64,000 nt of DNA from Hoplostethus atlanticus (GCA_034670405.1 JAXDDX010000289.1:1-64000); one strand, 5' to 3'. Shown: positions 36,766 through 47,262, numbered from the stretch's first letter. Notes: generated from the letters alone by a model not told the origin. Numbers and translations: made by a program.

Positions 36766-39045
36766 ATGTCTCAGAAGAAATCTAAAGTATGGAAGCATTT
36801 CGAACTTTTGAACCCTAAGAAAGTTAAATGCAAACTCTGTATGCAAGAATTCGCATATCATTCCACAACATCTAACATGGCAAACCACTTGAAACGGGTA
36901 AGTTGCATAGCTAGGTGGCCATTTTGCAATTATCTGGTCAGATTTACTATACATATAATGCAAGCAATAAGTCTATTTACAAGGCTAATTTAATGTTATG
37001 TATATCTCTGCTAGGCCCATCCCACGTACAGTGGGGAAGATGACGGCCCTTCTACTTCATCCTCACATCCGAGATTAACACAGAAAACTTTAGATTTTAG
37101 GCCCCCGCTCACGGAGACACGGAAACGAGCAATCACCGCCAGCATCGCAGATTTCATTGCACTAGATATGAGGCCTGTGAATATTATAGAGGGTGCAGGA
37201 TTTAAGAAGCTGATGGAAACTCTGGAGCCAGGGTACACTGTCCCTAAAAGAGACACCGTTATGCACGCAGTGATGGCAAAATATGACACAATGAGAGAGG
37301 TGGTTATGGAGCAAATTAAGGACAGTGCAGCAGTAAGTTTCACTACCGACATTTGGACATGACAGCAAATGGAAGCTTACATGACAGTGACTGCCCATTT
37401 TATTACAAATGACTGGCGACTGGAGTCGTTTGTTTTAGAAACCAGAGATGGGAGAGATTCACACAGTCACACAGTCAAACATTGCTCAAAGACTGAGTGA
37501 AGTCATGGATGCATACGAGATTCATGTACTTCAGATTGTAGTACATGACAACGCAGCAAACATGATTCTGTGTTCAGACATGTTAACCAGCGATCCGTCC
37601 TGGGGAACTGTGCGAGGGTTTCGTTGCGCGGGGCACACATTGCAATTATGCATTAACGCAGTGTCGGAGGAAGAAGTCCAGGTTTCAGGCCAGTGATGAA
37701 GACCGGACCTCCACGCCAACACTTAATCTTCTTCACGATTCTGTAGATTCTGTAGTTACTGGAGTCTCAAACAGGTTCAAAGAAGTCACTGGAGATGATC
37801 AGAGTTCGATGGAATAGAGCTTTATTCTTCAACAGAGACAAAACCCGAGTTGGTCCCGGAACCAACAACTGTCTGTGCATGATCTTATATATCCTAAAAA
37901 CTGGGTGGAGACTGGGTGGAGAATACTGATTCTACGCCCATTTTTCATTAATTTCAGCTTTGTCAGGAAGAAAATATTCTTTGTCAGCAAGAAAATAATG
38001 GTGTCTAAAAGAGGACCCGGTCTGTCGCACCATAGCAGCTGCGAGGCGTCTGGTCGGTCACTTAAAAAAAAAGTGCTAAAGCCACAGCAGCACTTAAAGA
38101 AAAGCAACTCCTACAGAAAGTGGCTGAACACAAACTGACCCAAGATGTGGCAACTCGCTGGAACTCCACATTCTACATGCTTGAACGTCTTGTGGAACAG
38201 AGATGGCTAGTTACCGCGGTGCTGTCGGACCCTGGTACCAGCAAGAGGGCCGACCGAGATTTAGACTTAACGGCCCAGTGGAGAATCGCAGAGGACATCG
38301 TTTCAGTTCTGAAGCCCATGGTCACTCTGACGGAGTTACTGTCACAGGACATAAATGCTTCGTTGTCTGCCACTCTGCCTATGATCATAAATATGAAGAC
38401 ACGCCACTTGCAAGTGCGTGAGGATGAGAGTGCAGCCACTAAAGCACTGAAGGGCAAGCTCACTGCAGAATTTGACAGGAGGTGGGAGCTGACAGGGAGA
38501 CTAGTTCAAAGCAGTATATATATGCAAGCTGCAGTTCTCGATCCGCGTTTCAAAAAACTCTCCTTAGAGGATGTTCAACGCGACGAGGCATATGAAACGG
38601 TGGCAGATCTGGCCGAGAGTGAGTCTGTACATTGCGCAGGGCCCAGCGCAGATGGAACGGGAGGACAGCAGCATGGAAACTCAGCCTCCTCCAAAAAAGA
38701 AAAAGGATGACAAGGAGAAGGAAATAGCCATGCTGCTGATGATGTCAACCGAAGAAGAAGAAGAAGAAGAGGGACTGTCACGGATACAGAACGAAATGAA
38801 GATGTACTTACAGGATCAAACAAGAGATGATGCGGGGCCACTGAACTGGTGGAGAAAAAATGACGACCGCTATCCAAAGCTGTCCACAGCAGCGAAACGT
38901 ATACTCTGCATCCCCTCCACATCTACACCATCGGAGCGAATATTTTCAAAGGCCGGCTTCATAGTAAACAAGTTAACTTCTGCCAAGTAATGTGGACAAA
39001 CTCGTTTTCCTCTCCCACAACATGTCAAGGCTGAATAAGAACACT
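36766..39045 (+). pseudogene. hAT transposase (BED finger to hATC), disrupted
   Basis: Exon 1 (36766-36897) encodes VWKHFELLNPKKVKCKLCMQ, a BED finger, and stops at a GTAAGT donor. Exon 2 starts at 37015 after CTAG. It reads PVNIIEGAGFKKLMETLEPG and VSFTTDIWT, where the catalytic-domain Asp occurs, then meets TGA at 37360-37362. A frameshift near 37450 follows, then VVHDNAANMILC and RCAGHTLQLCINA. The LTR copy at 37662-38009 interrupts. Reading resumes with TIAAARRLVGH, LTQDVATRWNSTFYMLERLV and LQAAVLDPRFKKL-like sequence. A shift near 38600 precedes the hATC dimerisation region (NWWRKNDDRYPKLSTAAKRI, STPSERIFSKAG). The TAA at 38988 precedes LVFLSHNMSRL in another frame. No function remains. 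Confidence 0.85.
37662..38009 (-). mobile_element. Truncated LTR, copy 3, inside hAT transposase
   Basis: The reverse complement matches copy 1 from its CTCCGACA end back to AGACACCATTATTTTC, about 348 bp. The other half (the TGTTGTAAAT end) is missing, and hAT sequence resumes at about 38010. A local duplication near 37960-38000 repeats TTTGTCAG-AAGAAAATA. AATAAA is represented as its complement near 37823. No target duplication can be seen because one end is gone. Confidence 0.8.
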
Positions 39046-39107
39046 GCATAACATGGCAAAGCAAGACCACTCATCTTAAATTGCAAGTGTTTAATTTGTT
39101 TATTTAT

Positions 39108-39930
39108 ACTAGTTGATATTTTCGGCGCACTAGTTGGCGTTACTTACTAGTTCGACAAAACTGCTTACTAGTCGACATTTGCGCGCAACTAGTTCAACTA
39201 CTTAAGTGCTGCAACTGTCATACATGTTAACTAGTGAAATTTTATCACATCACTAGTAGTACTAGTTGCGCACAAATGTCGACTACTAAGATGAAAACGC
39301 CAACTAGTGCGCTGAAAATATCAACTAGTGCGACAAAAAGCCCAACATGTTAAACAAATGTCTCGCTAGTTGCGCACAGTCCCTCACTAGTGTTGAGCGA
39401 GGCTCAACTAGTTAAAGAAAAGGCCCAACATGTAAGAAAAATGTCCAACATGTTCGGTCAAAGTCTTTACATGTTCGGTACAGAGTCTGACTAGTGAGAC
39501 AAAATGTCTTCCACTAGTTACACTAGTAAGAGGTCATATGGAAAGCCATTTGAGTATTTATTCCATATCCTTGATATCAGGCATCAGTTTCCTACACTAG
39601 TTCGGTCTTTGTCAGCACTAGTTGGACATTTGGTCGCACTAGTTCGGCATTTTGTCGTACTAGTTGAACAAAAACTCGTTCTAGTCACTCTTTTTCAGCA
39701 ACTAGTGGCACTTTTTTCCAACTAGTTCCAACAAAAGCCTTACAAGTGACGCCGGGCGCCGCACTAGTAGCACCAAAGTCCCAACTAGTTCGCTTTTTGA
39801 CGCACTAGGACCGAACTAGTAACGCTGAAAGTCTTACTAGTTACACTAGTGAGGCTCAAAATGCTTACTAGTGTCACTAGTAAGTGCCAAAATGCTTACT
39901 AGTGTCACTAGTAAGGTCTTTTTGACCTTA
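39108..39930. repeat. ACTAGT array, left outer copy (21-bp pitch)
   Basis: ACTAGT or a near variant begins at 39108, 39129, 39146, 39167, 39188, 39230, 39252, 39261, 39282, 39303, 39324, 39345 (ACATGT), 39365, 39386, 39407, 39428 (ACATGT), 39448 (ACATGT), 39469 (ACATGT) and 39490. After a 60-bp gap it continues at 39596, 39617, 39638, 39659, 39680, 39701, 39721, 39742, 39763, 39784 and 39804. Most steps are 20-21 bp. Spacers of about 15 bp differ from each other. The first part (39108-39240) is the reverse complement of the part near 42770-42910, so the array contains its own inversion near 39245. Confidence 0.9.
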
Positions 39931-41290
39931 CTCCGTGTACCGTCAGATTAATTATTTTCTCTATTAACAACAATGAAGTCAGCGGACTGACTCTCCCTGG
40001 ATCCAGCACAGCTGCGGCAAATTAAACCCGATTGCAGCCGAGCCTTTTTACTGTAACCTGTGTGTGCATGGGGGGGGCGGGGTGAATGAGAGGATCGGGG
40101 GCCTGTTCCACAAAGCAGGTTTAGAAAAGAGATTAATCTCGCAAGCCATATTACAATGAAAATCGAAATACGATTGCCATAAATAAAGGGAGAGAGAAAG
40201 ATTGGCAACAAATTGAAGTTGTTGAATTAAAAACGAAAATTGTATAGACCTTATTAAATATCATGTGTTCAACAATATTAAAGAACTGAAAAGCTACAAA
40301 TATCATAAAGGGTTATAAACGGGACAGTTCCAGAATAGAACACTGAATTGGAACTACAACTCTCAAAAAGCTCCTCAGAATGAAGAATTCTCCTGTAAAA
40401 AAGGTCCTACAAAGGAGAATACCTAAACTACTTTATTCCCATTGATGCTACTATCTATCGCCATAAATGATGTAGTAAAGGCTATACGTAACATTTCATC
40501 TTACTGCATCACAGTTACTGTACAGTACTTGACACTATCTGGGGAATGAACCCACAACCCTAAGACTGAGAGTCTCATGCTCTACTGACTGAGCTGTCCG
40601 GGCTGACTCCTATTTTTATTATATTTTTATCAAATCGGTTGTTTCCATCCTGGAAATTGATTGGCTGAAAGCGTGTTCTACAGTGACTGTAAATCCCATA
40701 CAGTAATAGTGAATGCGTCTCCTAGCAACCGTGGAAACATTTTGACATATATTCACAAGATACTTTCTTATTTCAATGAATTTGCTAAATTTAAATAATT
40801 TAGAACATAAAATAATACTGTGTCATCAAATAATTATTTCTATAAATTGTAGCTGTTTTCTAAAAGCACAGCGTATAGGGTAATAGTGTTGAACATTAGG
40901 ATGGCGGAACATTGTTTGAACAACATCGCGTTTCAGTCGGATCAGTGTTACAGGAACACCGATATCCTTGATATCACGGATATCCTTTATCACTGCCACT
41001 AGTACTACTAGTGGACTGCATGCATGCAAATGAAGAAGGAGTCTGTCCTCCACTCTCCAGAAGGGACCTTTATACAGGGACACCCTCATCGTCACCGCTG
41101 CTTACGGCCGCTGCCCCACTCCATCTCTCTTGCAGCCCGCGCCCTAGCCTCCGTCCCGGCGACCCCGCATGGACACTGCTGGCTCCGCTCGCTCACCGGA
41201 TCCACCCCATCCCTGTCGGCTCCTCAGCTACTCTGTCAGCCTCTCAGCCGTGCTGAGTCCAGCCTAAGCCTACCACCCCACCTAGTCCGC
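39537..41290. repeat. Large inverted repeat, left arm outer part
   Basis: The reverse complement of this segment is found on the right. 39537-41090 corresponds to 47620-49731, and 41090-41280 to about 45600-45780. Long runs match with only scattered differences, for example 40200-40480 against 48600-48890. Compared with the right arm it lacks about 190 bp near 39925 and about 300 bp near 41035. Confidence 0.9.
40541..40613 (-). other. tRNA-Lys-like segment (left arm), not a working tRNA
   Basis: The minus strand reads GCCCGGACAGCTCAGTCAGT, then AGAGCATGAGACTCTCAGTC and a T-arm-like GGGTTCATTCCC. D-arm and anticodon stem are recognisable, and the loop position shows CTC instead of the CTT of tRNA-Lys. 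The 3' acceptor strand does not pair with GCCCGGA, so it is a pseudogene or SINE head. The inverse copy is at 48481-48553. Confidence 0.6.
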
Positions 41291-41469
41291 CACAGCGTGT
41301 TTAAAAACGTTTCGGAATTAATTCTCATTAATAAAACTACCACGCAACTGGGATTTGTAACATGAAAATCTATGTAGGTCTTCACCCCGCCCATCCAGTT
41401 ACACCACAAGGTGTAAATTCATCCATACAAATGTCATATTTAGTCCCATCATTTGAATTGTATATATCG

Positions 41470-42120
41470 CTATAAAACGTCTGAATGGCTGTGGTTCAAG
41501 CTGGTTAATGACGAGCTGGAATCAGAGCATATTACTGCTCTCAAAGGTTTCACATCTTCAACCCATTGCAATGCTAACAAAATTTCCAGAATATCCCCAG
41601 TATACAGCGATAATCCATCACTGATTCGTCTGCGAAATTTAGTGTTGAAATCTGGAACTATGAATGAAATACCAATTTTGTTAGCTGAGTTATTTGAAGC
41701 ATTTGTATAAATTTTAACATAGCTGTAGTAGTTATTTTCTATATAGGTCTTTATTATCTGTGGATGTAAAATAAACTCCTTATCTTTGTTCTTTTTGCCA
41801 AGCAATGTGAGATCTGTAATAGGGTCAGGAAGTATCCAAGGATGTATTACTGAGAGTGGTACCGTTGGATTAATGTTTATTTCAGTTATTTCTAGTTTTG
41901 TTTTCTTTTGTTTTCTGCTCAATTGTCCATCCAAAACTTTTTGTTTCTCTCCTCTCCTTGCAACAGGGTTTTAGTGTATCTTGTGTTGGATGATCTTCAT
42001 TATGTCCTTTTAAATTAGTGTATTCTCCATAATTCAAGTGGCATTTCTCCCATTTCCACTTGTAATGCGGATGTTGGGATTGTTCTAATGGCCCCTGGAC
42101 ATAGTCTCAAAGCCTGATAT
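41470..42120 (-). pseudogene. LINE (I/Nimb-like) RNase H fragment, left copy
   Basis: The minus frame 41934-41470 contains YVKIYTNASNNSANKIGISF, RRRISDGLSLYTGDILEILL, ALQWVEDVKPLRAVICSDSS and SSLTSLNHSHS. These match the LINE RNase H domain: the D of the usual TDxS is N here, Glu is replaced by Asp in TGDILEILLAL, and SDSSSSLTSL carries the third acid. Upstream sequence to about 42120 (TIPTSALQVEMGEMPLEL) belongs to the RT-RNase H linker. After SDVL the frame stops at TAG. An 11-bp deletion relative to the right copy removes part of the Ser-Thr-Pro turn. Confidence 0.65.
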
Positions 42121-42297
42121 TGAATATTGTCAAACTTTTTGGCTCACCAGGAGAACGGCCATTAACGTTGTGTCTTGTTTTTGCTGCCACCTTCTGGTTA
42201 TATTTGAACGTGTAAAACGCGTACAGAAGCCCCTTCAGCTGCAGTATTTATGACCAATGTGTACTATTATATGGGTCTAATTTAATGTGGTAATCAA

Positions 42298-42315
42298 GAT
42301 CGATCGATCGATCGA
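42298..42315. repeat. (GATC)n at palindrome edge
   Basis: Four to five GATC units directly precede CCGGCTATTC, where left and right arms begin to pair. The right arm has no GATC run. Confidence 0.8.
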
Positions 42316-43556
42316 CCGGCTATTCTTTTATTTCCCACAAATGCTGATATAATTAGAAATAATTTGTAATTAATATAATTTAAAAAAAAAAAATAATAAT
42401 AATAGGAATAATAGGAATAAAATAGGAATAGCCTTTTTTTGAAAATTACTTCTGTTTAGTTGAAAATTGTCTACACATAAAAAGATTTTTCATGTGTGCA
42501 TTGAGTCGTTTTAACCTTTATCTACCAAAATGCATTCAATTAATTGCCATTTCATAATAATCCAAAATAATACAAATTAACACACCTCCTGAAATGAGTG
42601 CTGCTAAAACTCAAGTTACTATTCTGAGCGGGCCCTTTAAGGCGTTACGGCACACAGTTTGAACACTGACCAATCAAAGGCCTTGTCCCGCCTGCTTCAT
42701 TTGCATGCGGTCCACTAGTAGTACTAGTAGTACTAGTAGCACTAGTGAAGTGCTACTACTACTAGTGATGTGATAAAATTTCACTAGTTAACATGTATGA
42801 CAGTTGCAGCACTTAACTAGTTGAACTAGTTGCGCGCAAATGTCGACTAGTAAGCAGTTTTGTCGAACTAGTAAGATGAAAACGCCAACTAGTTTGCCGA
42901 AAATATCAACTAGTGCGACAAAAAGCCCAACATGTCTCACTAGTTGCGCACATTCCCTCACTAGTGCTGAGCGAGGCTCAACTAGTTAAAGAAAAGGCCC
43001 AACATGTAAGAAAAATGTCCAACGTGTTCGGTCAAAGTCTTTACATGTTCGGTACAGACAAAATGTCTTCCACTAGTTACACTAGTAAGGTCAAAAAGAC
43101 CGCAACTAGTGTAACTAGTGGACATTTTGGCACTTCATTAGTGCTACTAGTACTACTAGTGGACCACATGCAAATGAAGCAGGCGGGACAAGGCCTTTGA
43201 TTGGTCAGTGTTCAAACTGTGTGCCGTAACGCCTTAAAGGGCCCGCTCAGAATAGTAACTTGAGTTTGAGCAGCACTCATTTCAGGAGGTGTGTTAATTT
43301 GTATTATTTTGGATTATTATGAAATGGCAATTAATTGAATGCATTTTGGTAGATTAAAGGTTAAAATGACTCAATGCACACATGAAAAATCCTTTTATGT
43401 GTAGACAATTTTCAACTAAACATAAGTAACTTCAAAAAAAAGGCTATTCCTATTTTATTCATATTATTATTATTATTATTTTTTTTTAAATTATATTAAT
43501 TACAAATTATTTCTAATTATATCAGCATTTGTAGGAAATAAAAGAATAGCCGGTCA
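42313..43556. repeat. Central inverted repeat around the ACTAGT array
   Basis: 42313-42714 is mirrored by 43165-43556 (CCGGCTATTCTTTT at the outer edges; CCTCCTGAAATGAGTGCTGC and CACTGACCAATCAAAGGCC inside). Differences are few and lie mostly in A/T runs. The partner segments outside this differ in length, about 370 bp on the left against 60 bp on the right. Confidence 0.9.
42714..43165. repeat. ACTAGT array, central copy
   Basis: It begins with ACTAGTAGT units of 9 bp (42714, 42723, 42732, 42741) and then adopts the 21-bp pitch: 42825, 42846, 42867, 42888, 42909, 42930 (ACATGT), 42939, 42960, 42981, 43002 (ACATGT), 43022, 43043 (ACATGT). The order of spacers is the same as in 39261-39490. 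It lies at the centre of the inverted repeat 42313-43556. Confidence 0.9.
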
Positions 43557-43629
43557 CTGAAATCTAACTAACATTATTTTCACATCCAAACATACCAGTA
43601 AATCAATTTAATCTTTTACCACTAGAAAT

Positions 43630-44059
43630 AACTGAAATAAACATTAATCCAACGGTACCACTCTCAGTAATACATCCTTGGATACTTCCTGACCCTATTA
43701 CAGATCTCACATTGCTTGGCAAAAAGAACAAAGATAAGGAGTTTATTTTACATCCACAGATAATAAAGACCTATATAGAAAATAACTACTACAGCTATGT
43801 TAAAATTTATACAAATGCTTCAAATAACTCAGCTAACAAAATTGGTATTTCATTCATAGTTCCAGATTTCAACACTAAATTTCGCAGACGAATCAGTGAT
43901 GGATTATCGCTGTATACTGGGGATATTCTGGAAATTTTGTTAGCATTGCAATGGGTTGAAGATGTGAAACCTTTGAGAGCAGTAATATGCTCTGATTCCA
44001 GCTCGTCATTAACCAGCTTGAACCACAGCCATTCAGACAGCACACCAGATGTTTTATAG
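43630..44059 (+). pseudogene. LINE (I/Nimb-like) RNase H fragment, right copy
   Basis: The inverse partner of the left fragment on plus encodes the same RNase H region through HSHSDSTPDVL, then stops at TAG. It begins near ALPLSVIHPWILPD-like sequence and lacks the linker seen on the left. Catalytic changes (TNAS for TDxS) are shared, so they preceded the arm duplication. Confidence 0.65.
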
Positions 44060-44264
44060 TGATATATACAATTCAAATGATGGGACTAAATATGACATTT
44101 GTATGGATGAATTTACACCTTGTGGTGTAACTGGATGGGCGGGGTGAATACCTACATAGATTTTCATGTTACAAATCCCAGTTGCGTGGTAGTTTTATTA
44201 ATGGGAATTAATTCCGAAACGTTTTTAAACACGCTGTGGCGGACTAGGTGGGGTGGTAGGCTTA

Positions 44265-44890
44265 CGCCGGGGACACACTGGACGCGGAACGGCGACGAAA
44301 GGCGCTGAATGGCGACGAATGGCGACGAAAATTCTTTCCGCGCCCATGTTAACCAATGTGGCCGTGCACACCGGACGCGGAAGGGCGCCGAAGGGCGCCG
44401 AATGGCCGCGGCCTGCAGCGACCGTTTCGGCGTCAGGTCTAAGATTTTCTCGATTCGTGAGCGAATGTGTCAAGCTGGGCAGGAAGTCAGACACAGGAAC
44501 GGCATAGAGCATCCGGTCAATTTCCAAAATATAACAAATTTCAAAATAAAACACCCTGATTGATGGTATTTCTGAGTTGTGTCTAAACTTTTACCGTCTG
44601 TGTCTAAACAGAGAGCGAGAGAGACGAGCAGGCACACGCACACAAGCAGAAAGAGAGAGATGTATATGTATATATATGCATGTGCATTTTAATAGACACC
44701 ATACTACTCAAGTATACATAATGCTTAATAATTTTTCATTCATTGCTGTTCTTACTTGTGTTGCCCTGTTACTTGTGGCATGTACTTTCATATTGTTGTA
44801 AATGTTGTTCTTTGTCTGTTCATATACGTTTGCTTTGGCAATATAAGCACTGTTCACTTTTCATGTCAATAAAGCTTCAAAGCGAAATTG

Positions 44891-44926
<36 letters not shown>

Positions 44927-45231
44927 AGCAGGCACATGCACAAGCAGAGAGAGAGAGATGTATATGTATTATGCATGTGCATTTTAATAGACACCATACT
45001 ACTCAAGTATACATAATGCTTAATAATTGTGGCATGTACTTTCATATTGTTGTAAATGTTGTTCTTTGTCTGTTCATATACGTTTGCTTTGGCAATATAA
45101 GCACTGTTCACTTTTCAGGTCACTAAAGCTTCAAATTGAAATTGAAGAGAGCGAGAGAGCGAGAGAGACGAGCAGGCACACGCAGAGAGAGAGAGAGAGA
45201 GAGAGAGAGATACGAGCAGGCACACGTACAA

Positions 45232-45278
<47 letters not shown>

Positions 45279-45617
45279 GAGACAGACAGATACACAAAGA
45301 GAGAGACAGAGGGAGGAAGACAGAGAGAATGGGAGAGAGACAGGGAAAGGGAGAGATGGGGAGAGAAAGCAAGAGATAGAGAGAGACAGATACACTGAGG
45401 AGCAGGCACACGCAGAGAGAGAGAGACGAGCAGGCACACGCACAAGCAGAGAGAGAGAGAGAGATAGAGAGACCAAACCCCTACATTGAGAAAACCAGCG
45501 GAGATCGGCGCCTTTCGGCGCCGTTCGGTGCCGGTGTGAACAACCAAACTCCTTCTTGCTCATTCGGCGCCGATCGCGGCGCTTCCTTTTCTTTCCGCGT
45601 CCAGTGTGTCCCCGGCG
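44265..45617. mobile_element. TTA-flanked non-autonomous DNA transposon (PIF/Harbinger-like)
   Basis: Perfect 25-bp inverted ends start CGCCGGGGACACACTGGACG (44265-44289 and 45593-45617), flanked by TTA (44262-44264, 45618-45620). A 3-bp TWA-type duplication is the mark of PIF/Harbinger. The left arm of the inverted repeat carries the uninterrupted site CAGCCTAAGCCTACC near 41258-41272. Inside are GGCGCCGAA-type sub-terminal repeats, a roughly 270-bp tandem duplication (44600-44880 and 44890-45130) and GA-rich tracts. No transposase frame is present. Confidence 0.85.
45140..45475. repeat. (GA)n-rich low-complexity tract
   Basis: Long AGAG runs are interleaved with repeated ACGAGCAGGCACACGCAC phrases. 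It lies inside the TTA-flanked element. Long frames across it (Leu/Ser or Arg/Glu runs) come from the composition. Confidence 0.85.
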
Positions 45618-46594
45618 TTAGGCTGGACTCAGCACGGCTGAGAGGCTGACAGGGATGGGGTGGATCCGGTGAGCGAGCGGAGCCAGCAGTGTCCATGCGG
45701 GGTCGCCGGGACGGAGGCGAGGGCGCGGGCTGCAAGAGAGACGGAGTGGGGCAGCGGCCGTAAGCAGCGGTGACGCGGGGGTGTGCAGCCGGGTGCAGCC
45801 TGGGTTGGAGCGGGATGATCCTGCAAGCCTGGCAGGCTGGCCGGCCTTGGATGTCCGCGGCTGACCCGCCGGGAGAGACGGCTCTACACACTGCAGTCAA
45901 CATCAGGTCGTCTTTATTGTGTAAATAAAACGGCCCCGCTGGCCAGTTGACTCTGTCTCCTGCCTCTCTCTGTCTGTCACCGACCCTGGTACGGTAGCAA
46001 GTTGCTACACACGCTTAGGCTGGGCTCACACCACAGGTTTTAAAATCCTAACCGATTTTGAAATCGGGTTGCATCACGCACGAGGAGAATCGTCACAGAT
46101 GTTCTTCTCTCTAATCTCAAACACGCACAGACTACAAGATCTGAAAATAATGGTGCATCACACACTAGAGGATATTACTAAGATTATCATGCCAGAGGGA
46201 GCTTGAATGCACCGCCTCGCGTGATCTCATGGGGAAGTAAATGTAAACAAAATGTAGACTGACATGGTGAAACCGGTGCAACTTGCTTTACTTATGCTTT
46301 GCAGTGAGAAAGAATCACTGTTTCCCCTCAACTGCCCCTATATTGCAACACGTAAGGTAAAAGACGTTTCATTCATTCCCGCCCACATTAGGTAAAATAA
46401 AGCATAGACATAAAACGGGAAGAATATTTACATTTTAATCCAATCAAAGAGGACAGAATCAAATGCATACAGTGTACATTGCAACCAATAAAATAGTTTC
46501 AATGCTGTGATGTGTGTTACCTTGTTTACAGTGAGCCGTTAAACTAGCTGAACTAACCTTAACTTATCAATATTGCAAATATGCTTCTGCAAAC

Positions 46595-46846
46595 ATGTCA
46601 AAAGAACCAGTGTATCAGAAAGGAAAATACAGTCAAACAAAACTGAACTTCAACGTTAATAATGTTACATCCCTGACGTCCACAACTCCGTTGGAGCCTG
46701 GCCCTCCACTAGAACCAGCGCAGCGGCAGCCAGAAGAACCCCAAAGCAGCAGCCCTGTGCCCGCTGAGACTGTCAAACCCCCGGCATTGAACCAAAACAG
46801 GCTAGCGCTGGCTCCGACTGCTTGGAGGGTTGTTGTCGGGACATAG
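46595..46846 (+). other. 83-codon frame of unknown nature in the second element
   Basis: It starts MSKEPVYQKGKYSQTKLNFN and is then Pro/Ser/Glu-rich. QTKLNF resembles a PCNA-type short motif seen at the start of some transposase-related proteins, but nothing else supports a function. Confidence 0.25.
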
Positions 46847-47061
46847 AGACGGATAAAGCTGCACAGCTAATTGTAGACAAAAAGGAGACCGCTAGATCGT
46901 TTGGCCAAAGAGAAAGGTACTTTAATGCAAATTGGTACAAAAATAGAGAGCGGTTAATTCTTTGCTGCTGTCAAACAGTTTGTAACTTTCTCCAAATGTG
47001 GAGATGACGGCGTACGCCAGCCTGTGGTGAAGTTTAGTGCGAGTCTCCGGTCTATCTACCG

Positions 47062-47262
47062 CTACACATACACAGTCACACATACACTCTTTTTGGCCCC
47101 CGCACTTATGAAATTAATCCGGCGCCCGTGCTTGGAAGACACATTATATAGGCAGTCGTGTTCTTGCCACATATCGACAAGCCTTTCCTCCATCTCAGCT
47201 GTCCAACAGTTTGTTGTTGTTTCTTCAGTCACTTCCGTGTCCTTGTAGATTGTCTCTCTCAT
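47062..47262 (-). CDS. Myb/SANT (MADF)-like DNA-binding fragment
   Basis: The 66-codon minus frame reads EETTTNCWTAEMEERLVDMW followed by QEHDCLYNVSSKHGRRINF. A tryptophan-anchored first helix, then LxxMWQEHxCLYxVSSK, matches the start of the Myb/SANT-like domain that helps PIF/Harbinger transposase bind DNA and enter the nucleus. The domain is cut off or spliced after about residue 48. It lies wholly inside the TTA-flanked element. Confidence 0.5.
   Translation of the reverse strand: MRETIYKDTEVTEETTTNCWTAEMEERLVDMWQEHDCLYNVSSKHGRRINFISAGAKKSVCVTVYV

Larger units (their letters stand above)
36440..39105 (+). mobile_element. hAT (ZBED-type) transposon, 3' end lost
   Basis: The left end TAGGGCTGCCCCCTGAAAGT matches the terminal style of fish hAT elements with GTCGAC-rich sub-ends (GTCGACGAGTCG, GTCAGTCGACTG nearby). 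A transposase on plus occupies 36766 to about 39045. The expected inverse end GGGGGCAGCCCTA is not found. The sequence switches at about 39105 into the ACTAGT array, so the right end was removed or replaced. Confidence 0.75.

Noticed and set aside
39261..39840. ACTAGT array as a CRISPR-like repeat-spacer array
   Set aside because: The conserved unit is only 6 bp, spacers are partly related to each other, the array is palindromic and duplicated, and the genome is a fish.
40541..40613. Functional tRNA gene
   Set aside because: The acceptor stem does not pair and the anticodon position does not fit the tRNA-Lys body.
45115..45563. Overlapping frames of 98-146 codons
   Set aside because: They are Leu/Ser or Arg/Glu runs read through (GA)n sequence inside a transposon.
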